Assembly (NCBI GenBank): GCA_963775805.1
Contig: CAVZKG010000001.1
Location: forward strand, 2,604,001-2,668,000
Source of the DNA: JAFAMB01 sp963775805
GTDB taxonomy: Bacteria > Verrucomicrobiota > Verrucomicrobiia > Chthoniobacterales > JAFAMB01
DNA: 64,000 bases
Direction: 5' to 3'
How positions within the stretch are numbered: position 1 is the first letter of the stretch; each line of letters begins with the position of its first letter. Below, one piece after another: positions 17,556-26,636 of this stretch. The position numbers and the translations under genes are program-made. The notes below the pieces were generated by a model, which made no database searches, was not told where the DNA came from, and was given only the letters and a program-made list of their open reading frames with translations.

Positions 17556-18404
17556 CTATCCCACGGCGAGCTGCGCCGTGGTAATCTCAAGCAGCTCTGT
17601 CGTGATGTTTTCTTGGCGAACCTTGTTGTATTCGAGGGTTAAATCTTTGATCAATTGTTTGGCATTGTCGGTCGCACTCTTCATTGCCACCATCCGGGCG
17701 CTGTGCTCGGAAGCGCGGGTATCCTGAGCCATTTGAAACAATTGAAACGCAATGAAATGAGGCAGGATCGAGTCCAGAACTCCATGCACATCCGGCTCGA
17801 AGATAAACTCTCCAGACTCCCCTTTTCCCTTTACATCCAATTCCTCAGCCGGAATCGGCAACAGATCCCGCAGCACGGGCTGTTGCGTGAGGGTATTCAC
17901 AAACTTCGGATATAGCACTCGCACTTTGTCGACGTCGCCAGAGATGAACTTATCCGAAGCAAATTTTGCGATTGGCCGCACGTCAACGAACCGAACGGGG
18001 TCCTTCAACGGATAGTCGGCAACCAGATTTCGCTTTGTCCGAACCAGATATTGCGTGGCTTTTCTCCCCATCACCGCAAATTCCGTTTTTCCGGTGTCGG
18101 TCTGCGCCAGTTCCTTAAACAGATTTGCGTTGAGCGGGCCGCAAAGCCCTTTATCGGTCGAAAATATCAGGATCAACTCCTTCTTCACTTCGCGAACCGC
18201 CAGGAGCGGATGACTGGTTGGCTCGACGCGACCTTTAATCGCAGCCAACACTCGCCACAGCATTTCTTGATACGGGCGCCCCGCCGTAGCCGCGGCTTGC
18301 GCTTTTCGCATTTTGGCAGCCGCCACCATCTGCATGGCCTTCGTTATCTGGGATGTATTCTTGACCGACTTGATCCGCCGGCGCAAATCGAGAGTGCTGG
18401 GCAT
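17556..18404 (-). CDS. atpG: ATP synthase F1 subunit gamma
   Basis: 282 residues. N-terminal helix MPSTLDLRRRIKSVKNTSQITKAMQMVAAAKM and the C-terminal DNAKQLIKDLTLEYNKVRQENITTELLEI make up the rotating coiled coil. STDKGLCGPLN is the conserved central motif. It transmits c-ring rotation to the catalytic hexamer. It lies 9 bp from both neighbours in the operon. Confidence 0.96.
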   Translation of the reverse strand: MPSTLDLRRRIKSVKNTSQITKAMQMVAAAKMRKAQAAATAGRPYQEMLWRVLAAIKGRVEPTSHPLLAVREVKKELILIFSTDKGLCGPLNANLFKELAQTDTGKTEFAVMGRKATQYLVRTKRNLVADYPLKDPVRFVDVRPIAKFASDKFISGDVDKVRVLYPKFVNTLTQQPVLRDLLPIPAEELDVKGKGESGEFIFEPDVHGVLDSILPHFIAFQLFQMAQDTRASEHSARMVAMKSATDNAKQLIKDLTLEYNKVRQENITTELLEITTAQLAVG

Positions 18405-18413
18405 GGGTGGAAG

Positions 18414-19949
<1,536 letters not shown>

Positions 19950-19959
19950 GATTCGATGC

Positions 19960-20352
19960 CTAAATTTGCTCCCGAAGATGGTTCAGACGGCTTTTGACCG
20001 ATCCGTCCCAAACATCGTTCCCAATCTTGATCCGAAGACCACCCAAAAGCTCAGGATTCGTCCTGAACTCTGTCGTCAGATCGTCTCCGTATCGGGCTTT
20101 TAAATTCTCAACAATTCGATCTCCGAGAGACCGATTCAGCGGTGTTGCGCTTTCAATAACGGCGCGCCGCTTCTCCATTTCCAGGTGCAGCAGGCGCTGG
20201 TAATCTTTGAGTAGGTCAACGTAGTGACGCGGTTTGGCTGCTAAAACGGACTGAACCATGTGCGAAATCTTTCCCTCATCTAATTTCCCGGAAGTAAAAC
20301 TGTTGCGTAACATTAGACGCGACACTTTCCGAGCTTCTTTGGTGGCTTTCAT
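19960..20352 (-). CDS. atpH: ATP synthase F1 subunit delta, N-terminally short
   Basis: 130 residues; typical delta subunits have 175-185. The C-terminal part is recognisable: RRAVIESATPLN, then NPELLGGLRIKIGNDVWDGSVKSRLNHL, the delta/OSCP signature. The N-terminal six-helix domain that caps the alpha subunits is reduced to about two or three helices. The frame begins at ATG 20352, 23 bp after the atpF stop, leaving no room for missing sequence in this frame. It may be a lineage-specific compact delta rather than a decayed gene, because spacing and coding quality are normal. Confidence 0.85.
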   Translation of the reverse strand: MKATKEARKVSRLMLRNSFTSGKLDEGKISHMVQSVLAAKPRHYVDLLKDYQRLLHLEMEKRRAVIESATPLNRSLGDRIVENLKARYGDDLTTEFRTNPELLGGLRIKIGNDVWDGSVKSRLNHLREQI

Positions 20353-20375
20353 TGCCGATCAAATTCAAAAATTCA

Positions 20376-20885
20376 CTAGGCCGCAACTTCGCGAGCCGTC
20401 TCTTCACTAATGCGCTGGTGATCTTCTGGGGTTAGCACCTTGCCGGTGACTCGCGTCGTCGTTTCAACTACCAGGCGGCCAAGTTCGCTCTTCATCTCGG
20501 CCATGACATTGTCTCTCTCCAGTGCGATGGCTTCCTGCGCCTTCTGTGTGATCTGTTCGGCCGCGGAAATTGCCTCTTGACGCTTCTGCTCGGCCAGACG
20601 ATCCCCGCTCGCACGCACTTCCTCGATCAACCGTTGCGCCTCCGCGTTCGCCTTCGCCAGAATTTCTTCGTACTTTGCCTGAGCAACAGCGAGTTGTTTC
20701 TTAATGTTTTCGGCGTTGATCTGGCCCTCTTCGATTCGACGGCGCCGTTCTTCGAGCATCGCGATGACCGGCTTGAATGCGAATCGTTTTAAAACAAAGT
20801 AAACAATCGCAAATAGCACCACCTGGGCTATCAGGTTCGGCCAATAAACACCAAATTGTTGAGCCACGTTACCCAGTGCGTCCAT
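20376..20885 (-). CDS. atpF: ATP synthase Fo subunit b
   Basis: 169 residues. One N-terminal transmembrane helix (about residues 14-33, NLIAQVVLFAIVYFVLKRFA) is followed by a long charged helical stretch that dimerises as the peripheral stalk (EERRRRIEEGQINAENIKKQL and onward). Length and layout match AtpF. Only one b-type gene is present, so the stalk is predicted to be a homodimer. Confidence 0.93.
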   Translation of the reverse strand: MDALGNVAQQFGVYWPNLIAQVVLFAIVYFVLKRFAFKPVIAMLEERRRRIEEGQINAENIKKQLAVAQAKYEEILAKANAEAQRLIEEVRASGDRLAEQKRQEAISAAEQITQKAQEAIALERDNVMAEMKSELGRLVVETTTRVTGKVLTPEDHQRISEETAREVAA

Positions 20886-20976
20886 AGAGTCTCTTGATCG
20901 GGAGGGTTTCTTTCATCAGCGAGGAAGCGGATGTTGCAAGGCTATCTCGCCTTGCAACATCCACATTCTTTCGCCG

Positions 20977-21213
20977 CTATTTCGTGAATGCAATTACCAA
21001 TCCGTAAATTGCAATCGCTTCTGCTAACGCCATTCCGATAATCGCCATCACCAGAATGCTACCGAACGCGCTCGGATTGCGGCCCACCGCCTCGGCGGCT
21101 TTGCCGCCAACGATACCGACTCCAACTCCCGCCCCAAGCCCGGCAAAGGCTAGTGGCAGAAACGGACCGACATTCCCGGCATCCGCTGCCAGCATTGGAA
21201 GAGTTTCTAACAT
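20977..21213 (-). CDS. atpE: ATP synthase Fo subunit c
   Basis: 78 residues, two transmembrane helices in a hairpin. Helix 1 carries the glycine-rich packing motif GLGAGVGVGIVGGKA; the polar loop is GRNP; the ion-carrying carboxylate is E65 in MALAEAIAIYG. Residues after E65 are Ala-Ile rather than the Ser-Thr seen in sodium-binding c subunits, so proton coupling is inferred. ATG at 21211-21213, with AGGAAA just upstream, was chosen; the in-frame extension to 21357 overlaps atpB and has no family counterpart. Confidence 0.93.
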   Translation of the reverse strand: MLETLPMLAADAGNVGPFLPLAFAGLGAGVGVGIVGGKAAEAVGRNPSAFGSILVMAIIGMALAEAIAIYGLVIAFTK

Positions 21214-21295
21214 GTTCGTTTCCTTTCGTTTCGTTCTGCTTTTTACACCGGCCGCCCACGCGGAGCATGGTCTCAACCGGTAAATCTTTTGTTCT

Positions 21296-22141
21296 TTAGT
21301 GGGATCCGCCGTCGTGCTCCGTCGAAAGCTTGATATAGACGGCGCACAGCATCGCAAACACGAACGCCTGCAAAATGCCGACTAACAGTTCGAGGAAATA
21401 AAACGGTAGCGGGAATAGGACCAGCGAAATCCAGTTGAACGGTACGGGCAAACTCGCTCCGATTCCGCCCATAGTGTGCAGTAGCGTTTCGCCGGCGTAG
21501 ATATTTCCAAATAACCGGAACGAAAGCGACACAGGTCTAATTGCAATCGAGATGACTTCGATCACGCCGACAAACAAAAATAATGGAAGAAGCGCATACC
21601 AGAGGAACCCTTTCAAATCTCCTTTAGGAGCAAACATATGCTTCAAAAATCCAAGGACGCCGACTTCCTGTATCGTCCAGACTAACCACCAGACCATGAA
21701 GAAGAGCGCCATACCCAATGTCATGTTCAAATCCGCATTGGCAGGCCGCAAAAGCGGCTGGCTTATCGCCTTCAATCCGAGCGGACCGCCGCCCGGTTCG
21801 CCAAATCCGATCGAACCGACTCCCGGCACCAAACCGAACCAGTTAGCGGTCAGAATGAATACGAAAAGTGTGGCAATGAGCGAGAAGACCTTGGGAATCA
21901 TATGTTTCCCGACGATCCCTTCGAATGTGACGTATAACGTCTCCACCAGTGCTTCGAACAGGTTCTGTACCCCGTTCGGTATAAGAGTCATTTTCTTCGT
22001 CGATTGACGTGCCCAGATCACGACAAGAACTGTGACGATGATCGTCACTAACATCGAATTCGTGAACCACCCAGCTTTCGTAATCAGCGGGTTCGCCGTA
22101 ACCGTAAGTTCTTCCGCGGCCAATAAATATGTCAGTTCCAT
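21296..22141 (-). CDS. atpB: ATP synthase Fo subunit a
   Basis: 281 residues, five or more transmembrane helices. The essential arginine lies in SLSFRLFGNIYAGE, and TANWFGLVPGVGSIG plus the C-terminal LLVGILQAFVFAMLCAVYIKL are conserved. It forms the proton half-channels beside the c ring. ATG 22141 is preceded by GGAGGG; the TTG at 22228 would add 29 unconserved residues. It is the first gene of the operon; atpI and atpZ are not found upstream. Confidence 0.94.
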   Translation of the reverse strand: MELTYLLAAEELTVTANPLITKAGWFTNSMLVTIIVTVLVVIWARQSTKKMTLIPNGVQNLFEALVETLYVTFEGIVGKHMIPKVFSLIATLFVFILTANWFGLVPGVGSIGFGEPGGGPLGLKAISQPLLRPANADLNMTLGMALFFMVWWLVWTIQEVGVLGFLKHMFAPKGDLKGFLWYALLPLFLFVGVIEVISIAIRPVSLSFRLFGNIYAGETLLHTMGGIGASLPVPFNWISLVLFPLPFYFLELLVGILQAFVFAMLCAVYIKLSTEHDGGSH

Positions 22142-22264
22142 GGGCGTGTCGCCCTCCAAGGACTTGGACGCACTCCAGGGGATCAGGAGAATCAGAACAA
22201 GCAGGTCAAAGTTTTGGAGGGTGAACAATCATCAAAGCAATGAGCCAAAAGACATGCAAGCGGT

Positions 22265-22284
22265 TTTGTGAAATTTTTCACAAA
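22265..22284. promoter_or_regulatory. CRP/FNR-like palindrome upstream of the ATP synthase operon
   Basis: TTTGTGAAATTTTTCACAAA is a 9/10-match palindrome containing TGTGA-N6-TCACA (22267-22282), the classic CRP-family operator pattern. It is 124 bp before the atpB ATG and 134 bp before the GT4 gene on the other strand, in a 276-bp divergent gap (22142-22417). No CRP/FNR-type regulator is encoded in the window. The rest of the gap shows no ORF. Confidence 0.5.
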
Positions 22285-22417
22285 CCCCTAAAACCACTGC
22301 GGATCAGCTCTGACTGAGCCTCGGACGGTCAGTTCACTACACGCGCCAACCACGTTGGCCTATTTACTGAACAGCATATCCCTTGCGATTTTATGTCCAC
22401 GCGTTTATCGGCTCACG

Positions 22418-23608
22418 GTGAATCGAAAGTTGGGCTACCTCTTCGAGCGGTTCCCGGCGTTTACTCAAACATTTTGTGCACGTGAAGTAGCTGAGCTCTA
22501 TAGGCAGGGTGTCACCCCACCGGTCTATTCGATCCGGCATCCATCCGAACCTCGGCCGGCTAACATTCCTCTTGAGAATGTCCCTATTTACTATTTACCC
22601 GACACAAACAGCCTCGGGTTTAAGCTCCAAACAAAACTCGTTCCATCGCGTCTGAGAGATCGGTGGTCCGGATCAGGTGATCTCCGGGATAAGGGACGAT
22701 TTCGAGAAGCCGCGTTTCTCGGCCGGAAGCTGAAAGCAGCGGGTGTCTCTCACCTCCATGTCCATTTTGCAGGGCTCGCCTCGCGCACGGCCTGGTGGAT
22801 CAAGCGTCTTTACGATATTCCCTACAGTTTCACAGGCCACGCCAATGACATCTTCTGCCCGAAACCGGATCAGAGAGTCGGCCTCGGTGATCTCATTCGT
22901 GATGCCTCCTTTGTGGTCGTCGTCAGTGATTTCGGTGCAAACTGGTTACGTGGCCGATTCCCCGATTCCGCAGAAAAGATCCGTCGTGTCCATAACGGGT
23001 TGGATCTTTCTCTTTTCAAGCCGGCTACACCCGGTTCGGAGCTCATTCGCCTGTTAACCGTCGGACGACTGATTGAGAAGAAGGGATTCCGTTACCTGGT
23101 GGATGCCTGTCATCTTCTCCGAGGCACCGGGCTTCAATTCAGCTGCCAGATCGTGGGTGAAGGCCCTGAGCGTAATCGGCTTGAGGAACTGATCGCACAA
23201 TATCAACTGGCCGATATCGTTCATTTGACTGGTCCCTTGCCGCAGACGGAATTAACCGAGTTGCTTGCGAAGAGCTCAATGTTTGTATTTCCAGCGGTGC
23301 ATGACGCGGCAGGTGACACCGACAATCTCCCAACGGTTCTCATCGAAGCCATGGCCAGCCGTTTGCCCGTCGTTTCGACAGAGGTCGCTGGAATACCCGA
23401 AATCGTCCAACAGAATGAGAATGGATTCCTTGTCCCAGAGAAGGATCCGGCTCGCTTGGCCGATGCGATTCGTACGATCGCGTGTGACACCACATTGATT
23501 GAGCGCTTTGGAATCGCTTCCCGCCGGATCGCCGAGGAGAGATTCGCCCTCTCCAGAACGGTTGGACAGTTAAAACAACTTTTCGCCGCGCAAGGGCTGG
23601 ACCTGTAG
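22418..23608 (+). CDS. GT4-family glycosyltransferase
   Basis: 396 residues, GT-B fold. N-terminal KLGYLFERFPAFTQTFCAREV and HVHFAGLASRTAWWIKRLYDIPYSFTGHANDIF are typical of exopolysaccharide GT4 enzymes of the WcaL/AmsK kind; GRLIEKKGFRYLVDA and the EX7E-like NLPTVLIEAMASRLPVVSTEVAGIPE form the nucleotide-sugar site. It is cytoplasmic and probably adds a hexose to a lipid-linked surface polysaccharide. Start is uncertain: GTG 22418 matches family N-termini, TTG 22355 would add 21 residues. No other polysaccharide gene is nearby. Confidence 0.82.
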   Translation: MNRKLGYLFERFPAFTQTFCAREVAELYRQGVTPPVYSIRHPSEPRPANIPLENVPIYYLPDTNSLGFKLQTKLVPSRLRDRWSGSGDLRDKGRFREAAFLGRKLKAAGVSHLHVHFAGLASRTAWWIKRLYDIPYSFTGHANDIFCPKPDQRVGLGDLIRDASFVVVVSDFGANWLRGRFPDSAEKIRRVHNGLDLSLFKPATPGSELIRLLTVGRLIEKKGFRYLVDACHLLRGTGLQFSCQIVGEGPERNRLEELIAQYQLADIVHLTGPLPQTELTELLAKSSMFVFPAVHDAAGDTDNLPTVLIEAMASRLPVVSTEVAGIPEIVQQNENGFLVPEKDPARLADAIRTIACDTTLIERFGIASRRIAEERFALSRTVGQLKQLFAAQGLDL

Positions 23609-23904
23609 CCCGAGCAGCTCAAAAGCCCGAAGGCTTTCACTCCCGAAGAATTCGGAGTTCGCGGCCAACCTAGTCTCGACGCCGCACACGCCGACACGCC
23701 GCTCACGCCGAACTCCCCTTCCCGGGCGTATTTTTGCGAAAAACGCGAGTTAGAAACTGGCACAGAGAGCCCTTTTTCAGAACTTCGACGGGCGGTTTCT
23801 AGCGAACCGAGAGCGGTTTCCCTCGTATATCGGGAAAAGCGGCGTAGCTTCCCGCTGGCAATTTCTGGTTGATTTCCTAGAGAGTCGTTCTTTAATCCCT
23901 ACCT
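23609..23904. repeat. Intergenic region with CACGCCG-type short repeats
   Basis: Right after the GT4 stop codon, TAG is followed by CCCGAG, then a 6-bp stem AAAGCC-CGAA-GGCTTT (23622-23637) that may end transcription. 23679-23721 is a degenerate tandem of ACGCCG/CACGCCGA units, similar to 13573-13613. The remaining 180 bp has no ORF; the SWIB gene promoter is presumably here. Confidence 0.45.
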
Positions 23905-24162
23905 ATGTCGAATGAAAACAAAGCGAAAAGCGCATTCATGAAACCGGTTCAGCCAGATGCTGCGCTCGCGAAAATCGTCGGTGAAGCCCCCCTCCCGAGG
24001 ACGGAACTGACCAAAAAGCTTTGGGAGTACATCAAAAGCAACAAGCTTCAGGAGAAGAAGCTCATCAAGGCGGATACCGCGCTTGAGGCCGTATTCAACG
24101 GGAAAAAAGAGGTCGACATGTTCGAACTCACCCGGCTTGTAAATACCCATATCGTAAAGTAA
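23905..24162 (+). CDS. Stand-alone SWIB/MDM2 domain protein
   Basis: 85 residues, essentially one SWIB domain: PLPRTELTKKLWEYIKSNKLQEKKLIKADTALEAVFNGKKEVDMFELTRLVNTHI. The domain is named for the eukaryotic SWI/SNF BAF60b subunit and MDM2; in bacteria it is found mainly in Chlamydiae, Verrucomicrobia and relatives, sometimes fused to topoisomerase I. The lysine-rich N-terminus suggests contact with nucleic acid or chromatin-like complexes, but no bacterial function is established. It is followed 24 bp later by a membrane protein gene. Confidence 0.9.
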   Translation: MSNENKAKSAFMKPVQPDAALAKIVGEAPLPRTELTKKLWEYIKSNKLQEKKLIKADTALEAVFNGKKEVDMFELTRLVNTHIVK

Positions 24163-24186
24163 AGCTCAGTAGGTCGAGCAAGTTCT

Positions 24187-24957
24187 TTGCCCTCCCGATC
24201 GCTCACCAGGCCAGGGAGTGTCTTTAGATTACCGGTGTCTTCGTTAACCAAAAAGCTTCTAGCGGCGGCAGCATTCCTTGCTGGGTTTGCGATCGCTTCG
24301 TATTTCTTTCCCGTTGTACCGGCGCTTCAGGCGTTATGCGCCTGGGTAGGCGGTTTAGGCCCTTTAGGCGCGCTGTTACTGGCAGTGTTCCTTGGGATCG
24401 GCTCGCTCGCTTTCATGCCTGCAAGCCCGTTTATAATCGCCGGTTCAGCCGTTTTTGGATTTCCTCTCGGAGTAGCCGCGGCGCTCATAGGTGTTGCTTT
24501 GGGCGCTGCCGGCGGTTTTTGCCTTTCCCGCTGGTTCCTGAGAAAGGATGTGGCGGCGCACTTCACAAAGAACGCGACATTTCGTGCGATCGACATGGCA
24601 ATTGAGAAAGAGGGCTGGAAGATCGTCATACTGCTCCGGCTTTGCCCCATCCCATTCGGTCTGGCGAATTACCTCTATGGTCTAACAGCCGTGCGTTTCC
24701 GCGATTACCTCATCGCAACCATGATCGGAAGCCTGCCGAGCCTTCTGCTGTTCTGTCAGCTCGGCGCAGCAGGCAAAGCCGGACTGGACGCGATCGCTTC
24801 CGGTCATGCCGGGCACAGCCCGGGCCAGTTAGCCGTTCTGGCGATCAGCGGCGTCGCAACGATTTGTGCGATCGTTCTGATTCCGTTTTTCGCTCGGAAA
24901 GCAATCGCGAAATACGCTCACGTTTCCATTCCGACCACCCCTTCCCACACGGCTTAA
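24187..24957 (+). CDS. TVP38/TMEM64 (SNARE-associated/DedA-like) membrane protein
   Basis: 256 residues, five to six hydrophobic helices. FMPASPFIIAGSAVFGFPLGVAAALIGVALGAAGGFCLSRW and LLRLCPIPFGLANYLYGLTAVRFRDYLIATMIGSLPS are the two VTT-domain signatures. The family is implicated in lipid scrambling or membrane homeostasis; substrate unproven. Start unclear: TTG 24187 or GTG 24235, as no ATG is available. The gene ends just before a very large inverted repeat. Confidence 0.8.
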   Translation: MPSRSLTRPGSVFRLPVSSLTKKLLAAAAFLAGFAIASYFFPVVPALQALCAWVGGLGPLGALLLAVFLGIGSLAFMPASPFIIAGSAVFGFPLGVAAALIGVALGAAGGFCLSRWFLRKDVAAHFTKNATFRAIDMAIEKEGWKIVILLRLCPIPFGLANYLYGLTAVRFRDYLIATMIGSLPSLLLFCQLGAAGKAGLDAIASGHAGHSPGQLAVLAISGVATICAIVLIPFFARKAIAKYAHVSIPTTPSHTA

Positions 24958-24982
24958 AGGGGTTGCGAGTTCGGAATTCGAG

Positions 24983-25129
24983 GTTCGGAGTTCCGGGTTG
25001 GAGTTCAAAGTTCGAGGTTCGGAGTTCCGGGTTATGGCCCTTTCAGCGGATGGGCAGCCTATCCGCTGAAAGGGCCATAACTCGGAACTCCGAACCTCGA
25101 ACTTTGAACTCCAACCCGGAACTCCGAAC
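24983..25129. repeat. Near-perfect inverted repeat with 69-bp arms
   Basis: Left arm 24983-25051 and right arm 25061-25129 are reverse complements with a single mismatch (GGGTTA against GAGTTA) and a 9-bp loop (GGGCAGCCT). The innermost 20 bp, around TTATGGCCCTTTCAGCGGAT, are unlike the rest. The outer part is a direct repeat with 34-bp period (24977-25000 and 25011-25034) built from GGTTCGGAGTTCCGGGTT. It fills the gap between two convergent genes and could form a cruciform in DNA or a very stable RNA hairpin, acting as a strong bidirectional terminator or a mobile palindromic element. Confidence 0.92.
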
Positions 25130-25146
25130 GCGGAACTTTGAAGCGC

Positions 25147-26520
25147 CTAGAGCTCGTATTCCTGCCCAGGCAATGGCACGACGGGCTTAATCCCCGGCAA
25201 CTCCGCCGATATCTTTGCTTCAAACCAGGAAACAGCAGGTGGATCCCCATGCACCAGAACCACCGTCTTCGGAGATAATTTCCGAATGTAGTCAAAGAGC
25301 AGTTCCCGGGGAGCGTGTGCGCTGAAATCGAATTCAGACACACTACACTCCAGTGTATGACCCGGCAGTGACCGGTCGAGTTGGATCAGATCACCCTGCT
25401 TGGCGACTTTTAACCTGCCGGCGGGCGAGTCGGGATCAGCATACCCCACAAAAAAAGTCGAGTGCCGCGGGTCGGAAAGGAATCGTTCAGCCAACAAATT
25501 GGACAAGGTCTTTTCTGTCATCATGCCGCTCGAGAGCGCGAAAATTTTATTACGCCCAATTTGCGTGGCACCGATCTCACGACCACTGAGCACATGCGGT
25601 CCGACGGCATCCAGCAATTGCAATCCTTGGTATTGCCTTTGTGACTCCGACGCCAGCTGATCGTGAACCATTGTTATTTTTGTGCTCAGACCGCCAATAT
25701 AGATTGGAACTCGTTGCAGCTCTCCCAGACGCCTGAAAAGATGAAACATCGTCAGAACTTCCTGGGTTTTGCCCAAAGCAAACACCGGAATAAGAATTGA
25801 ACCACCGCGATCGAATGCCTCCTGGATTGCCGCCAGTAGTCGTTCCTCTTCCGACTTTCGCGTGTAATTTTTGCCAAGCGCTCGGTCCCCGCGAGTCGTC
25901 TCTATGATCAGAACATCGATCCCTGTCTCCGGGAACGAGGCACCACGCATGAGCGTCTGATCCAGAAAGTTGACGTCCCCGGTGTAAAACACGCTCTTTC
26001 CTTCGCCTCGAAGCAAAATCCCTGCGGCTCCAAGGATGTGCCCAGATTCGTACATCTCGAATGTCAGACCATCGTCTGGATCGGAAACCCGCTCACCTTC
26101 GACAATCCAGTGCTGCCGGAATCCAACACTCTGCCAGACCTGAGTCGCGCGATCGGCTTCGCGATGGGTAAACAACGGGTACGCCGAAAGTCCAAGTTCT
26201 TCCCGTTGTCGAAGCATTACATTTACCGAGTTATGCAACATTACATCCGACAATTTCGCTGTCGCATCGGTCATGAAAACGCGCGCTTGCGGTTGTCTGC
26301 GCATGAGCACCGGTAATGATCCGATGTGATCCTGGTGCGCGTGAGAGATTAAAATTGCGTCGAGCGAACCATCGGTGACTAGCTTATAATTGGGCAGAGC
26401 TGCTTCACCCTCTTGTTTCGGATGTAACCCTGCGTCCAGCACCAGTTTCTTACCACCCAACTCAAGGAAATAGGAATTCGCTCCGATCTCCGTTTGCCGG
26501 GTCAGATTAATAAATCGCAT
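25147..26520 (-). CDS. Metallo-beta-lactamase/beta-CASP ribonuclease-like protein
   Basis: 457 residues. The MBL motif HAHQDHIGSLP supplies zinc ligands, with GANSYFLELGGKKLVLDAG before it and later FYTGDVNFLDQTLM and IETTRGDR, followed by a beta-CASP insert (ALGKTQEVL) and the C-terminal RNA-specificity region SEFDFSAHAPRELLFDYI and VVLVHGDP. This is the CPSF73/Ysh1-like class, RNA-processing hydrolases. ATG 26520 gives the conserved N-terminus MRFINLTRQTEIGANS; the upstream in-frame extension to 26610 is not conserved. Its 3' end faces the large inverted repeat. RNA substrate unknown. Confidence 0.85.
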   Translation of the reverse strand: MRFINLTRQTEIGANSYFLELGGKKLVLDAGLHPKQEGEAALPNYKLVTDGSLDAILISHAHQDHIGSLPVLMRRQPQARVFMTDATAKLSDVMLHNSVNVMLRQREELGLSAYPLFTHREADRATQVWQSVGFRQHWIVEGERVSDPDDGLTFEMYESGHILGAAGILLRGEGKSVFYTGDVNFLDQTLMRGASFPETGIDVLIIETTRGDRALGKNYTRKSEEERLLAAIQEAFDRGGSILIPVFALGKTQEVLTMFHLFRRLGELQRVPIYIGGLSTKITMVHDQLASESQRQYQGLQLLDAVGPHVLSGREIGATQIGRNKIFALSSGMMTEKTLSNLLAERFLSDPRHSTFFVGYADPDSPAGRLKVAKQGDLIQLDRSLPGHTLECSVSEFDFSAHAPRELLFDYIRKLSPKTVVLVHGDPPAVSWFEAKISAELPGIKPVVPLPGQEYEL

Positions 26521-26636
26521 TCTATTAGAATTTGTACGCCTCCGGGTTCGTCGAAACTTCCCGTGAACCTGCGGCGTCTTTAAATCTATCGGATTCGACA
26601 GGGAAACCAAATCTTACGTACTGAGAATTTCAGATT

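Noticed and set aside
20977..21357. Longer atpE with 48 extra residues
   Set aside because: The extension overlaps the atpB end, is Arg/Ser/Cys-rich, and a good ribosome binding site precedes ATG 21213.
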